A stretch of 64,000 nucleotides of DNA, taken from contig NZ_PYUD01000006.1 in NCBI RefSeq assembly GCF_003028575.1, forward strand, positions 1 to 64,000. Direction: 5' to 3'. The position numbers and the translations under genes were made by a program. Source of the stretch: Halomonas urumqiensis (lineage in GTDB: Bacteria; Pseudomonadota; Gammaproteobacteria; Pseudomonadales; Halomonadaceae). The notes below the pieces were generated by a model. The model had not been told where the DNA came from. It did not search any database and worked only from the letters and a program-made list of their open reading frames with translations. Every line of letters starts with the position of its first letter. The first letter of the stretch is position 1. This document shows, one piece after another, positions 7,681 through 16,268 of this stretch.

Positions 7681-9579
7681 ATGCGCGAGCATCTGATCCG
7701 GGGGCTGGCCCTCACACTGGGTGGCCTGATCCTCTATACCGCCGCCACCGGTCCTTTCGAGAGCCTGGTACAGCGCGGAATCTTCCTCGCACTGGTCATC
7801 TTGCTGGGGCTTGCTGTCTATCCGCTGGGGGCCGGCAAGCGCTGGCGACCGCTGGGCCTGGCGTTCGACCTGATCCTGGCGGTTGGCACTGTGCTCGCCT
7901 GCGGCTACGTGGTGATGAACTACGAGCGCATCCTGGTAGAGCTGCCCTGGGCATCCACTCGCGACATGCTGTTCACGGGCGTGCTGTTGGTGGCGATACT
8001 CGAGCTGTCGCGGCGCGCCATCGGCGTGATCTTCCCGCTGCTGGTGGTGGCCGGCCTGGCCTATGCCTGGTTCGGCGCGGCCATTCCCGGACCGCTCGGA
8101 CACCGAGGCTTCGACCTGGCCTACATCACCGAGACCATCTATCTCGGTGATCTCGGAGTGTGGGGCATGTTGGTCGGCGTGGCTGCGACCACCATCGCGG
8201 CGTTCGTGCTGTTTGGCAGCCTGCTGCTGCATACCGGTGGCGGCCAGACCTTCATGGACATGGCGTTGCGCATCAGCGGACGCTCGCCGGGTGGCGCTGC
8301 CAAGGTGGCCACGGTCGCCTCTGGGTTGTTCGGCATGGTAAGCGGCAGCGCGGTGGCCAACGTGGCCACGACCGGCAATTTCACCATTCCCATGATGAAG
8401 CGCCTCGATTATCCGCGGCCCTTCGCCGCCGGGGTCGAGGCCGTCGCTTCGACCGGGGGACAGATTGCACCACCGATTCTCGGCGCGGCGGCTTTCATCA
8501 TGGCCGAGATTCTGGGCGAGAGTTACCTGCGTATCGCCCTGGCGGCGTTGCTGCCGGCGATTCTGTTCTATCTGGGCGTCTTTCTGACCATTCATCTGGT
8601 GGCGCGACGGCGCGACCTCCGCGTGGTACCTGGCGATGAGCTGCCTGGCTGGCACGACGTGTTGCGCCCCGAGCGCATCGTGCCGATTCTCGCGGCATTG
8701 GGCGGGCTCTTCTACGGTGTGCTAAGCGGCCGCTCCATACAGCTATCGGCGTTCTACGGCATCTTGATGACGGTGCTGACGTTCGTGCCGTTCTCGCTGT
8801 TCGCGAAAATGCCGCTCCGAGAGATTCTCGCCAAGCTGCTTTCGGGGTTGATGGATGCCGGCAAGGGGATGGTGATCATCGGCGTGCTGCTGGCCGGTGC
8901 CCAGATTCTGGTGGCGATGATCGGCATGACGGGCATCGGTGTGACGCTCGCCAGCTTGATCGTCAATGTGGGGGGCGAGTCGCTGTTCCTGGTGGCAGGC
9001 ATCGTGGGCGGCGTGTGCCTGATCCTCGGCATGGGCATTCCGACCACCGCCGCTTACGTCCTGGTGGCCTCGGTGCTGGCGCCGGCGTTGACCACCATCG
9101 GTGTGGAGCCGCTGATCGCACACCTGTTCGTGTTCTATTTCGCCACTCTCTCGGTCATCACGCCGCCGGTGTGCGTCGCGGTGTTCGTCGCCTCGGGCAT
9201 TGCCGGAACCAACTGGCTACCGGCAGCCGGCGAGGCCGTGCGCCTGGCGGGAGCGATCTACGTCATTCCCTTCCTGCTGCTGATTTATCCGGCCCTGGCC
9301 GGTTTCGGCGGCGCTGTCGATATCGCATTGGCGAGCTGCCAGGGCGTGGTCTTCGTGCTGGCCTTCGCCTCGCTGGTCTCCCGGGTGGCGATCACCGGCC
9401 ACCGTGCGCTGGATATCATCGGCCTGATCGTGGTGATCATCCTGGCGCTTACGCCGGGTTGGGTCACCACCGCGGCCGCGTTGCTGACGCTGGTGGGCAT
9501 GTATGCCCTGCACCGGCGCCAGCCGGGAAATGCCGGCCCCACTAAGCATGACGTTCCCGCCAAGGAGACCCACCCATGA
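7681..9579 (+). CDS. TRAP transporter fused permease (DctQM type)
   Basis: The 632-residue protein is almost entirely membrane-embedded. The N-terminal about 150 residues carry the four-helix small subunit (DctQ-like), fused to the roughly 12-helix large subunit (DctM-like) with family segments GSAVANVATTGNFTIPMMKR, VEAVASTGGQIAPPILGAAA (about residues 250-270) and GMGIPTTAAYVLVASVLAPA. Fused permeases are characteristic of TAXI systems. Import should be driven by a sodium or proton gradient. AGGAG lies 9 nt upstream. Its stop overlaps the next gene's start (ATGA), indicating one operon. Confidence 0.94.
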   Translation: MREHLIRGLALTLGGLILYTAATGPFESLVQRGIFLALVILLGLAVYPLGAGKRWRPLGLAFDLILAVGTVLACGYVVMNYERILVELPWASTRDMLFTGVLLVAILELSRRAIGVIFPLLVVAGLAYAWFGAAIPGPLGHRGFDLAYITETIYLGDLGVWGMLVGVAATTIAAFVLFGSLLLHTGGGQTFMDMALRISGRSPGGAAKVATVASGLFGMVSGSAVANVATTGNFTIPMMKRLDYPRPFAAGVEAVASTGGQIAPPILGAAAFIMAEILGESYLRIALAALLPAILFYLGVFLTIHLVARRRDLRVVPGDELPGWHDVLRPERIVPILAALGGLFYGVLSGRSIQLSAFYGILMTVLTFVPFSLFAKMPLREILAKLLSGLMDAGKGMVIIGVLLAGAQILVAMIGMTGIGVTLASLIVNVGGESLFLVAGIVGGVCLILGMGIPTTAAYVLVASVLAPALTTIGVEPLIAHLFVFYFATLSVITPPVCVAVFVASGIAGTNWLPAAGEAVRLAGAIYVIPFLLLIYPALAGFGGAVDIALASCQGVVFVLAFASLVSRVAITGHRALDIIGLIVVIILALTPGWVTTAAALLTLVGMYALHRRQPGNAGPTKHDVPAKETHP

Positions 9580-11009
9580 CATTCCTGTTGGGCAGCGGTG
9601 CCGGCTTCTCCGGCGACCGCACCGATGCCGCCATTCCCGTCGTGGCGGAGCTTGTCCGGCGCGGCCAACCTGCCGCGCTGCTCTTCGAGACTCTGGGGGA
9701 GCGCACTCTGGCCGCCGCCCACAGGGCACGGCATGACGACGCGGGGGGCGGCTTCGAGCCGCTGCTCGATGAACTGCTGGAACCCGTGCTCGTCGATTGC
9801 CTGGACAATGGCATCACCATCCTTGGCAACTTCGGCGCCGCCAACCCCGCGGGTGCCTGTGAGCGAGTCCGCGTTCTGGGCGAAAGGGCGGGGCGGGCCG
9901 AACTCCGCATCGGCCATGTGCAGGGCGACGACATCCGCTCGCGCCTGTCCGGTATCGATCTGCAGAACTGGGAGACGGAGAGCGGCGAGATGCCTGATGA
10001 GGCAGCGCTGATCTCGGCCAATGTCTATCTCGGCGCCGAGCCCCTGGTCGAGGCGCTGAGCCTGGGCGCCGAGGTGGTAGTGACGGGGCGTGTGGCCGAC
10101 CCGTCGCTGTTCCTGGCTCCGCTGATACATCATTTCGGCTGGCAATGGGACGACTGGGATCGCCTGGCCGCGGGCACCATGGCGGGGCACCTGGGAGAGT
10201 GCGGGGCCCAGGTGAGTGGCGGCTATTTCGCCGACCCGGGGCTCAAGGACGTGCCTGGCCTCGCCACGGTGGGATATCCCATCATCGAAGTGGAGAAGGA
10301 CGGCAGCCTGGTGGTGACCAAGCCGCCCGGCACTGGCGGCTGCGTGACCGAACGCACGGTGAAGGAGCAGCTTCTCTACGAGGTACATGACCCGGGCAGT
10401 TACCTGACGCCTGACGTGATCGTGGATATCTCCGACGTCCGGGTCGTCCAGGTGGGCCCCGATAGGGTCGCGGTCAGTGGCATTCGGGGCCGACCGGCGC
10501 CAGAGCGGCTCAAGACCACCGTCTGCTACGCCGGCGGCTGGCAGGGCGAGGCGGAGATCTCCTACGCCGGCCCCAATGCCCTGGGCCGTGCGCGACTCGC
10601 CGCGGAGGTGCTTCGCGAAAGGCTCAGTTTTCGCGTACCGCCTGAGCTGCACTCGCGTCTCGACATCATCGGCCACGCCAGCGTCTTCGACAGCGATGCA
10701 GGTGACCTGCAGCGGCTGGCAGCGGGGGCTGAGAACGGCGACTACCGCCTGCGGCTCGCTGCCGGGCACCCCGAACGGCGCTGGGTGGAACGTGCCACCC
10801 AGGAGCTGCTGGCGCTCTATTGCGCCGGCCCCGCCGGCGGGGGCGGGGTGAGGCGCCAGTTCCAACGTCGTGTGTGTACGGCCTCCTACCTGGTCAAGCG
10901 CAGCGATGTCGACGCCTTCGCCACGCTCTATGGCGCTGCGCGGAACGACACCAGGCTGCACAACGCCATTCCGCACAACGAGGGGAGCCATGATCATGGT
11001 GCACAGTGA
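9576..11009 (+). CDS. AtuA-family (DUF1446) protein
   Basis: The 477-residue protein matches the AtuA/DUF1446 family: GSGAGFSGDRTDAAIPVV at the start, NFGAANPAGACERV, VVTGRVADPSLFLAPLIHHF and KPPGTGGCVTERTVKEQLLYE. AtuA belongs to acyclic terpene (citronellol/geraniol) utilisation clusters of pseudomonads, where its exact reaction is unclear; the wider family occurs with many catabolic operons. Here it is translationally coupled to a TRAP permease, so it probably acts on the imported substrate or its CoA ester. No other atu genes (carboxylase, acyl-CoA dehydrogenase) are nearby. Confidence 0.88.
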   Translation: MTFLLGSGAGFSGDRTDAAIPVVAELVRRGQPAALLFETLGERTLAAAHRARHDDAGGGFEPLLDELLEPVLVDCLDNGITILGNFGAANPAGACERVRVLGERAGRAELRIGHVQGDDIRSRLSGIDLQNWETESGEMPDEAALISANVYLGAEPLVEALSLGAEVVVTGRVADPSLFLAPLIHHFGWQWDDWDRLAAGTMAGHLGECGAQVSGGYFADPGLKDVPGLATVGYPIIEVEKDGSLVVTKPPGTGGCVTERTVKEQLLYEVHDPGSYLTPDVIVDISDVRVVQVGPDRVAVSGIRGRPAPERLKTTVCYAGGWQGEAEISYAGPNALGRARLAAEVLRERLSFRVPPELHSRLDIIGHASVFDSDAGDLQRLAAGAENGDYRLRLAAGHPERRWVERATQELLALYCAGPAGGGGVRRQFQRRVCTASYLVKRSDVDAFATLYGAARNDTRLHNAIPHNEGSHDHGAQ

Positions 11010-11346
11010 AGATGAGATCACGGTATCGTTACACCGCCTGGCGCATGCCCGGGCGGGCGACAAGGGTGAACGGCTGAACCTGGCGTTGTTCGCCTACGAC
11101 CCGTGCCACTTCGAGGTTCTCATGGCTCAGGTCACCGAGGAGCGGGTGCGGGCGCTGTTTGCCCATCGCGGCGTCAGCCGGGTACGGCGCTACCCACTGC
11201 CGGGCCTGGCCGGGATGAACCTGGTACTCGATGATGTGCTGCAGGGTGGGGTCAACGGGGCGTTGAACCTCGACGGCCACGGCAAGACACTCTCCTTCCT
11301 GTTGCTCGGCATGGAGATCGCCCTGCCTGTGACGGCCAAGGTCTGA
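10990..11346 (+). CDS. AtuA-like ferredoxin-fold small subunit
   Basis: This 118-residue protein corresponds to the domain found at the C-terminus of some AtuA-family proteins (HARAGDKGERLNLALFAYDP, ALNLDGHGKTLSFLLLGMEI). Here it is a separate gene overlapping the AtuA-like gene by 20 bp with GAGGGG before ATG 10990. The overlap and family fusion elsewhere suggest a two-subunit enzyme. The name refers to fold only; no cysteine cluster for an iron-sulfur centre is present. It ends the TAXI cluster. Confidence 0.85.
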   Translation: MIMVHSEDEITVSLHRLAHARAGDKGERLNLALFAYDPCHFEVLMAQVTEERVRALFAHRGVSRVRRYPLPGLAGMNLVLDDVLQGGVNGALNLDGHGKTLSFLLLGMEIALPVTAKV

Positions 11347-11403
11347 GCAGGCATATACGGTGCCTGGCCTTCGGATCGGCTCGGGCCGGCACCAGACATT
11401 CGG

Positions 11404-12375
11404 TCACCGCTCTCCACTGACCTCCAGTAACAGCTTGCCGACATTGGCATCCTGCTGCATGTGCGCGTGAGCGGCTTCTGCTTCTGCGATCGGCCATGTG
11501 CGGTCGATCAGCGGGGCGATCTCGCCATTGGCCAGCTGTGGCCACACCTGTTCGTGCAGGGCAGAGAGGATCCTGCCCTTGGCGTCGGCAGGCTTGGCGC
11601 GCAGGGTCGAGCCGATCACCCGCTGACGCTTCATCAGCAGGCGGCCCATATCCAGCTTGGCGTGGCGCCCGCCCATCAGGCCAATCACCACCAGCCGGCC
11701 ATCGGCATTGAGCACTGCCTGGTTGTCGGGAAGGTAACTGGCACCCACCGGGTCGAGGATCATGTCGGCACCGCCCCACGCCTTGACGGTCTCGACGAAG
11801 CTGCCGTGATGGCGGTTCCAGCCGTCTTCGGCGCCGAGTTCCCGGCAGCGGGTGAGTTTCTCGTCGCTGCCCGCAGTGACGAAGCAGGGCTGACCGAAGG
11901 CCCGGCATAATTGAATGGCGGCGGTGCCCACCCCGCTTGCCGCGGCGTGCACGAGAACTCGCTCACCGGGCGCCAAGGCGCCCTCCATGAACAGGTTGAG
12001 CCAGGCGGTGGCGAAGACTTCCGGCAGGGCTGCCGACTGGCGCAGATCCAGTCCATCGGGCAGCGGCAGTAACTGGCGCTCATCCACCACGACCTCCTCG
12101 GCATACCCGCCGCCATCGAGCAGGGCGCAGACGCGCGTACCCACCTGATACTGCCTCACTCCTGAGCCTGTCTCGATAACGCTACCGCTGACCTCCAGGC
12201 CAAGAATTTCGCTGGCACCGGGGGGCGGGGGGTAGCCGCCCGCACGCTGCATCAGGTCGGCACGGTTCACCCCTGCCCAGGCGACACGCAATCGAACCTG
12301 GCGCTCGCTGAGGGGCCCGGGGGATGGCGCTTCGTTCCATGCCAGGGTGTCTGCGTCGTGTGCAATGGCGTACAT
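11404..12375 (-). CDS. NAD(P)H-quinone oxidoreductase, PIG3 type
   Basis: The 323-residue zinc-free medium-chain reductase has GVNRADLMQRAGGYPPPPGA near the N-terminus and the Rossmann motif LVHAAASGVGTAAIQLCRA around 140-158, typical of the PIG3/QOR family. It should reduce quinones or other electrophiles with NADPH in the cytoplasm. ATG 12375 is chosen because AGGAG lies 6-7 nt upstream; an open extension of 18 codons has no such support. It lies 50 bp downstream of the LOG gene on the same strand. Confidence 0.9.
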   Translation of the reverse strand: MYAIAHDADTLAWNEAPSPGPLSERQVRLRVAWAGVNRADLMQRAGGYPPPPGASEILGLEVSGSVIETGSGVRQYQVGTRVCALLDGGGYAEEVVVDERQLLPLPDGLDLRQSAALPEVFATAWLNLFMEGALAPGERVLVHAAASGVGTAAIQLCRAFGQPCFVTAGSDEKLTRCRELGAEDGWNRHHGSFVETVKAWGGADMILDPVGASYLPDNQAVLNADGRLVVIGLMGGRHAKLDMGRLLMKRQRVIGSTLRAKPADAKGRILSALHEQVWPQLANGEIAPLIDRTWPIAEAEAAHAHMQQDANVGKLLLEVSGER

Positions 12376-12425
12376 GGGATCTCCTGAGCGATGAGCCAAT
12401 AGGGTGGGCGGGCGAGCCTGACCAC

Positions 12426-12980
12426 TCAACGGGGCATGGCAAGCCTGGCTTCCAGTACGTCCAGCAGCGCTTCCGGTTCGGCGGCGTCGATCAACTCGGC
12501 GCGTGTCCGGCCATTGAGGAAGCCATGTTCCACCGTGCTGTCGAGAAAGGACAGCAATGGCGCATAGAAACCGGCGGTATCCAGCACGCCGATCGGTTTG
12601 TCATGCAGGCCAAGGTAGTGCCAGGTCCAGGCCTCGAAGAATTCCTCCAGGGTGCCGATGCCTCCTGGCAACACGACGAACGCATCGGCATGGCCCGCCA
12701 TGCTGGATTTGCGTTCATGCATGTTGCGCACGCGAATCAGCTCGGTAAGGCCGTGGTGAGCCTGCTCGCGCTCGACCAGATGATCGGGCATCACGCCAAT
12801 CGCTTTGCCCCCCGCCGCCATGGTGGCCTCGGCCAGGGCGCCCATCATGCCGATCCGAGCACCGCCGTATACCAGGGTGTGGCCGCGCCGGCCCAGGGTC
12901 TCACCGAAGCGTCTCGCGGCGGCGAGGAATTGTGGGTCACGGCCATCCCGTGAGCCCAGGTAGACACAGAATTTCGACAT
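12426..12980 (-). CDS. LOG family protein (nucleoside 5'-monophosphate phosphoribohydrolase)
   Basis: The 184-residue protein carries the LOG signature PGGIGTLEEFFEAWTW (PGGxGTxxE, about residues 107-122) and the N-terminal Rossmann-like start FCVYLGSRDG. Proteins of this family, formerly annotated as lysine decarboxylases, release adenine or cytokinin bases from the 5'-monophosphate. In bacteria without plant contact the role is probably nucleotide salvage or housekeeping. AAGGAG precedes the ATG. Confidence 0.92.
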   Translation of the reverse strand: MSKFCVYLGSRDGRDPQFLAAARRFGETLGRRGHTLVYGGARIGMMGALAEATMAAGGKAIGVMPDHLVEREQAHHGLTELIRVRNMHERKSSMAGHADAFVVLPGGIGTLEEFFEAWTWHYLGLHDKPIGVLDTAGFYAPLLSFLDSTVEHGFLNGRTRAELIDAAEPEALLDVLEARLAMPR

Positions 12981-13039
12981 GCGGATCTCCTTGGCGGGCC
13001 ATCATTCTGGCGCGCGGCGTCGCCATCGTACTGGATCGC

Positions 13040-13561
13040 TCAGGGCAGGCAGTCGGCCACACCGTACTCGGTATCCAGCCACTGACCGATGACATTGTTG
13101 CCGCACAGGTGGTGAGCATACTGGGTATGCAGGCAGCGCACCTGATCCCAGTTGGCGATGCCGCCGATACCGCGCTCGCGCAACACGTTCTCATAGCCCA
13201 GCCGCTTTACTTCCGCTTGCTGGGCGTCGCTCATCAGGCGCCAGCGAGCCTCGACATAGTCGCGGTGGCTCTGGTGGTAGGCAGCCAGGAAGTCGGGGTC
13301 CTGTTGCAGGCGAGTCTCGAGCTGCTTGATCACTCCGGCGGCTTCGATATGCGAAATCTCGACCTTCAGCCGCTCGGAACTCAGCCAGTAGAGCGTCGGA
13401 AACGGCTTGCCATCGACGATGGGCGCCATGCGCAGCACCAGCGGCGTCCCCTCGCCATCGGTGGCGGCCACCGCCTCGATGCCACGGGGTGCGCGGCCCA
13501 GTTGCTCGGTGATGATGGCCAGCTGGTGGGTATCAGGAGTCTGATCGGTGCGGATCACCAT
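13040..13561 (-). CDS. DUF501 family protein
   Basis: The 173-residue protein matches the DUF501 pattern: QLGRAPRGIEAVAATDGEG, then PFPTLYWLSSERLKVEISHIE, and the final block RERGIGGIANWDQVRCLHTQ. No function is established for DUF501; in actinobacteria it often neighbours ppx-type genes, which is not the case here. The start ATG 13561 overlaps the upstream gene by 29 bp and has only a weak GGGAC box, so translation may depend on coupling. Confidence 0.85.
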   Translation of the reverse strand: MVIRTDQTPDTHQLAIITEQLGRAPRGIEAVAATDGEGTPLVLRMAPIVDGKPFPTLYWLSSERLKVEISHIEAAGVIKQLETRLQQDPDFLAAYHQSHRDYVEARWRLMSDAQQAEVKRLGYENVLRERGIGGIANWDQVRCLHTQYAHHLCGNNVIGQWLDTEYGVADCLP

Positions 13562-13859
13562 CGCTTGGGTCCCGTACAAACTTGTTCGAACGCCCCACGG
13601 CCAGGAAGAAGGCGCGATTGAGCTGCTCCGGGGTTGGCACATAGCGCCACTCCCGCTCGCAGTATTCGCCTGCCCGGGCCATCAGGACATCATGGAGTCG
13701 ATTGAACGGCGCATCATAATCGTAAGGGTCTGCCCCGAACAAGCGGATATGCGGGTAGTCGGCGAAGCGCTCCATGAAGTAGCGAATGAGGTCCGCCTCG
13801 ACGGCACGGTGTCTGGCAATGTTGTCGGGATAAAGCCAGAGGTCGTAGCGGATGGCCAT
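13533..13859 (-). CDS. Hypothetical protein
   Basis: This 108-residue cytoplasmic protein starts at ATG 13859 with a strong AGGAGG box 5 nt upstream. It is rich in aromatic and charged residues (RYDLWLYPDNIARHRAVEAD, FGADPYDYDAPFNRLHDVLM) and has no signal peptide or membrane segment. I do not recognise a family. It overlaps the DUF501 gene and is probably co-expressed with it. Confidence 0.7.
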   Translation of the reverse strand: MAIRYDLWLYPDNIARHRAVEADLIRYFMERFADYPHIRLFGADPYDYDAPFNRLHDVLMARAGEYCEREWRYVPTPEQLNRAFFLAVGRSNKFVRDPSDGDPHRSDS

Positions 13860-13947
13860 GATCGCCTCCTTTGGAAAAGTCGTGTGGCGGGGCCTTTTTA
13901 CCGACACATGCGCCATGGCACTAGGACCGCATCACCGGCTATTCGGC

Positions 13948-14418
13948 TCACGCCCTGGCGATGGGGGCCAGGTGGGCATCGGTCAGCTGGATCAGGTCGG
14001 CCGGGGCGAGACGAATCTCCAGGCCGCGCCGTCCACCACTGATGTGCATGGCAGGCAATGTCTCGGCGCTTGCGTCGATGAAGGTGGGGTGGCGCTTCTT
14101 CTGGCCAAGCGGACTGATGCCGCCCACCACGTAACCGGTGGCGCGTTCGGCCTCGCTGCTGTCGGCCATGCTGGCCTTGCGCGCCTTGGCTGCGCGCGCC
14201 AGGGCCTTGAGGTCGAGCTGGCCGCCGACCGGCACGATAGCGACCACCAGCCGGCCGTTGTCGAGAGTCGCCAGCAGGGTCTTGAACACCTCGTCAGGGG
14301 AAAGCCCCAGCACGCGCGCCGCCTCCTCGCCGTAGGCGGGAATGGTCGGGTCGTGGGTGTAGCTTTTGAGCTCGAAGGCGACGCCTGCCTTTTCAAGCGC
14401 CTTGACTGCTGGCGTCAT
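13948..14418 (-). CDS. ybaK: Cys-tRNA(Pro) deacylase YbaK
   Basis: The 156-residue protein matches YbaK/EbsC: MTPAVKALEKAGVAFELKSY, the catalytic Lys region SPDEVFKTLLATLD, GYVVGGISPLGQKKRHPTFI and ISGGRRGLEIRLAPADL. It hydrolyses Cys mischarged onto tRNA-Pro by prolyl-tRNA synthetase. Its ATG overlaps the stop of the thioesterase gene (ATGA at 14415-14418), so the two are translationally coupled. Confidence 0.95.
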   Translation of the reverse strand: MTPAVKALEKAGVAFELKSYTHDPTIPAYGEEAARVLGLSPDEVFKTLLATLDNGRLVVAIVPVGGQLDLKALARAAKARKASMADSSEAERATGYVVGGISPLGQKKRHPTFIDASAETLPAMHISGGRRGLEIRLAPADLIQLTDAHLAPIARA

Positions 14419-14822
14419 GCGTTTGCCGTCTCCTTCACCAGGTGTGCCTCGAGCGCCTCGCGGAGCTCACCTTCGATGGGCACCGAGCGCTTGGCCTGAT
14501 GGTCGAACTGTACCATCACCGTATGCCCGCGGTTGGTCATCTGCCCAGCCTGCCACGCCTCCTGGGTCACGGTGAACGAGCTATTGCCCAGCCGCGTCAG
14601 GTAGGTGCGGATCTCGATGTCGCTGCCGTAGTGCAGCTCCGCGTGGTAGTCGATTTCCATGCGCGCCATGATCAATTGCCATTTGCGCGGGTCAAGGTCA
14701 GGCGTGAACAGCCTGAAGATATCGTTTCTGGCCAGCTCGAACCAGGCCGGCAGGCGCGTGTTGTTGATGTGGCCCAGGGCATCGGTGTCGTAGAAGGCGG
14801 GTTCGATGGTTCGCGTGAGCAT
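14415..14822 (-). CDS. Hotdog-fold acyl-CoA thioesterase
   Basis: The 135-residue protein has the 4-hydroxybenzoyl-CoA thioesterase-like start: FYDTDALGHINNTRLPAWFE, with the catalytic Asp in YDTD and the N-terminal long helix. The central strand MEIDYHAELHYGSDIEIRTY is typical of YbgC/FcbC proteins. The acyl group is unknown. Start 14822 has AAGGA 8-9 nt upstream; 14846 and 14840 are alternative in-frame ATGs. Confidence 0.85.
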   Translation of the reverse strand: MLTRTIEPAFYDTDALGHINNTRLPAWFELARNDIFRLFTPDLDPRKWQLIMARMEIDYHAELHYGSDIEIRTYLTRLGNSSFTVTQEAWQAGQMTNRGHTVMVQFDHQAKRSVPIEGELREALEAHLVKETANA

Positions 14823-14883
14823 CGGCGTGTTCCTTGTCATTGGCATGGCTCGCCTGTCAGCTTTACCCCGAGCAAGCGCTCGG

Positions 14884-15696
14884 TCAAGTTTCGGTGGCCA
14901 ATCGCGCCTGGCGCCATGCCCGTACTCTGGTCCATATCAACAGCCACAGCGTCGCCACCCCGAAGCCTGCCAGGGTGCCCAGGGCGATGCCCAGCGTGTC
15001 GTAGGTCAGCGAGACACATAGTGCATAGCACAGCAGTGAACCGAGCCCCGCGGGGTAGTGCTTGATTACTGTGGCCACCGGGCCAGCGCCTTGGGTCAGG
15101 TGCAGTATCACCAGGAACGGGTACATGGTCACTGGAAAGGCGGCCATCACGCCGGCCCAGGCCGCAGGCAGCACGTGGGCCAGCCCGGTGATGGTGAAGA
15201 TGATCGCCGAGGCAAGCAAAGCGCGCATCACAAGGCTTTGCCAGCCCGTGGTGCGTTGTCGGCTGGCGGGCCTGTCGGGGACGCGACGGTACAGGTGAAT
15301 GAACACCGCGATGGCCACCAGCGTGGTCAGCGTGCCGGTCACGCGGTTGAACTCGATCTGCGTCAGCACCAGGCTCGCGGCGAGAAAGGCGACGACCCCT
15401 CCGGCGGTGCCGGCCAGTACACCGGTCAGGCCATCACGACGACCACACAGCAGGTAGCCGCCCCCCAGGGCCAGGGTGGCGGTGAAACCGGCCAGCGTAT
15501 GCACGGCGCTCTCGGCGGCAAAGCCGGGGGAGAGCTCCAGGCCGATGAAGAATAGTGCGATAGCGGTGCCCAGGGGGTAGCCGGCGAGCAATCCGGCCAC
15601 GCGGGGACTGACCCGCACGGCGATAGCGCCGAGCCCGAGTACCATGCCGATGGAAACGGCGAGTTTGACCAGCTGCCAACCGAGGGGAACATCCAT
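14884..15696 (-). CDS. Multipass membrane protein of unknown function
   Basis: The 270-residue protein has about eight or nine hydrophobic segments and no large soluble domain. Two similar halves (VRVSPRVAGLLAGYPLGTAI near the N-terminus and AAWAGVMAAFPVTMYPFLVI near residue 185) suggest an internal inverted or tandem duplication of a four-helix unit, as in small transporters. The repeated G-x-x-A-x-(Y/F)-P motif could line a pathway. I do not recognise the family and no substrate can be inferred. Confidence 0.72.
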   Translation of the reverse strand: MDVPLGWQLVKLAVSIGMVLGLGAIAVRVSPRVAGLLAGYPLGTAIALFFIGLELSPGFAAESAVHTLAGFTATLALGGGYLLCGRRDGLTGVLAGTAGGVVAFLAASLVLTQIEFNRVTGTLTTLVAIAVFIHLYRRVPDRPASRQRTTGWQSLVMRALLASAIIFTITGLAHVLPAAWAGVMAAFPVTMYPFLVILHLTQGAGPVATVIKHYPAGLGSLLCYALCVSLTYDTLGIALGTLAGFGVATLWLLIWTRVRAWRQARLATET

Positions 15697-15793
15697 GCGT
15701 TGTCTTTGCCTTCTAGCGTTAGTCTTCCAGCTGTCGTCTTTCGGCTTTCGTGAAACCGCGGGCCATTATCGCAGCTGGAACATTGCGTGAGGA

Positions 15794-16240
15794 TTAGACC
15801 AAGCGCAAACCCTGACGGTCGGTCCAGGCCGCCTTGAGGGCGGCGGCAAGCGCTGGTTGCAGGTGTTTGGGCAGGGCCTTCTCGGCGGTCTCGAAATCGC
15901 TGAAGTCACGGTTGCGCAACCAGCTGTATGCCCAGGCGCATGCCTCGTCGTCGCTTTGTGGCACAGGACGCGCCGGCATCTGCACCAGCAGAAAGGTGGC
16001 GGTACGCGCCGCCCATAGCGGGATGTCATCTCCCGCCTCGGGCTCGCACCAGGCAGCCAGGGTCGCGGCGTCCGGGGTAGCTTCGGGCATGCCGAGCTTG
16101 GCCACGCGGGCGGTCTCGGCAAGCAGCAGGGCGAGCCGCTCGGGGTCGCCCTGGCCGAGTTGCCGCCACTGGTCGATCAGCGCCGGCATGCCGCGGCGAA
16201 CCTTGGCATAGAAGCTGCCTTGGGGCATGGTTTCCATCAT
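15794..16240 (-). CDS. Hypothetical helical protein
   Basis: The 148-residue protein is mostly helical and Trp-rich (LIDQWRQLGQGDPERLALLL, ACAWAYSWLRNRDFSDFETA) with no signal or membrane segment. I do not recognise a family. The start is uncertain among ATG 16240, 16237 and 16228; GGTGAG upstream favours 16240. A longer version from 16270 would overlap the divergent aminotransferase start. Confidence 0.62.
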   Translation of the reverse strand: MMETMPQGSFYAKVRRGMPALIDQWRQLGQGDPERLALLLAETARVAKLGMPEATPDAATLAAWCEPEAGDDIPLWAARTATFLLVQMPARPVPQSDDEACAWAYSWLRNRDFSDFETAEKALPKHLQPALAAALKAAWTDRQGLRLV

Positions 16241-16268
16241 TGTGGTTGTCTCACCCAGGAGAATTGAC

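Noticed and set aside
9285..11063. 592-codon minus-strand frame
   Set aside because: Antisense to the AtuA-like gene and permease end; no family resemblance.
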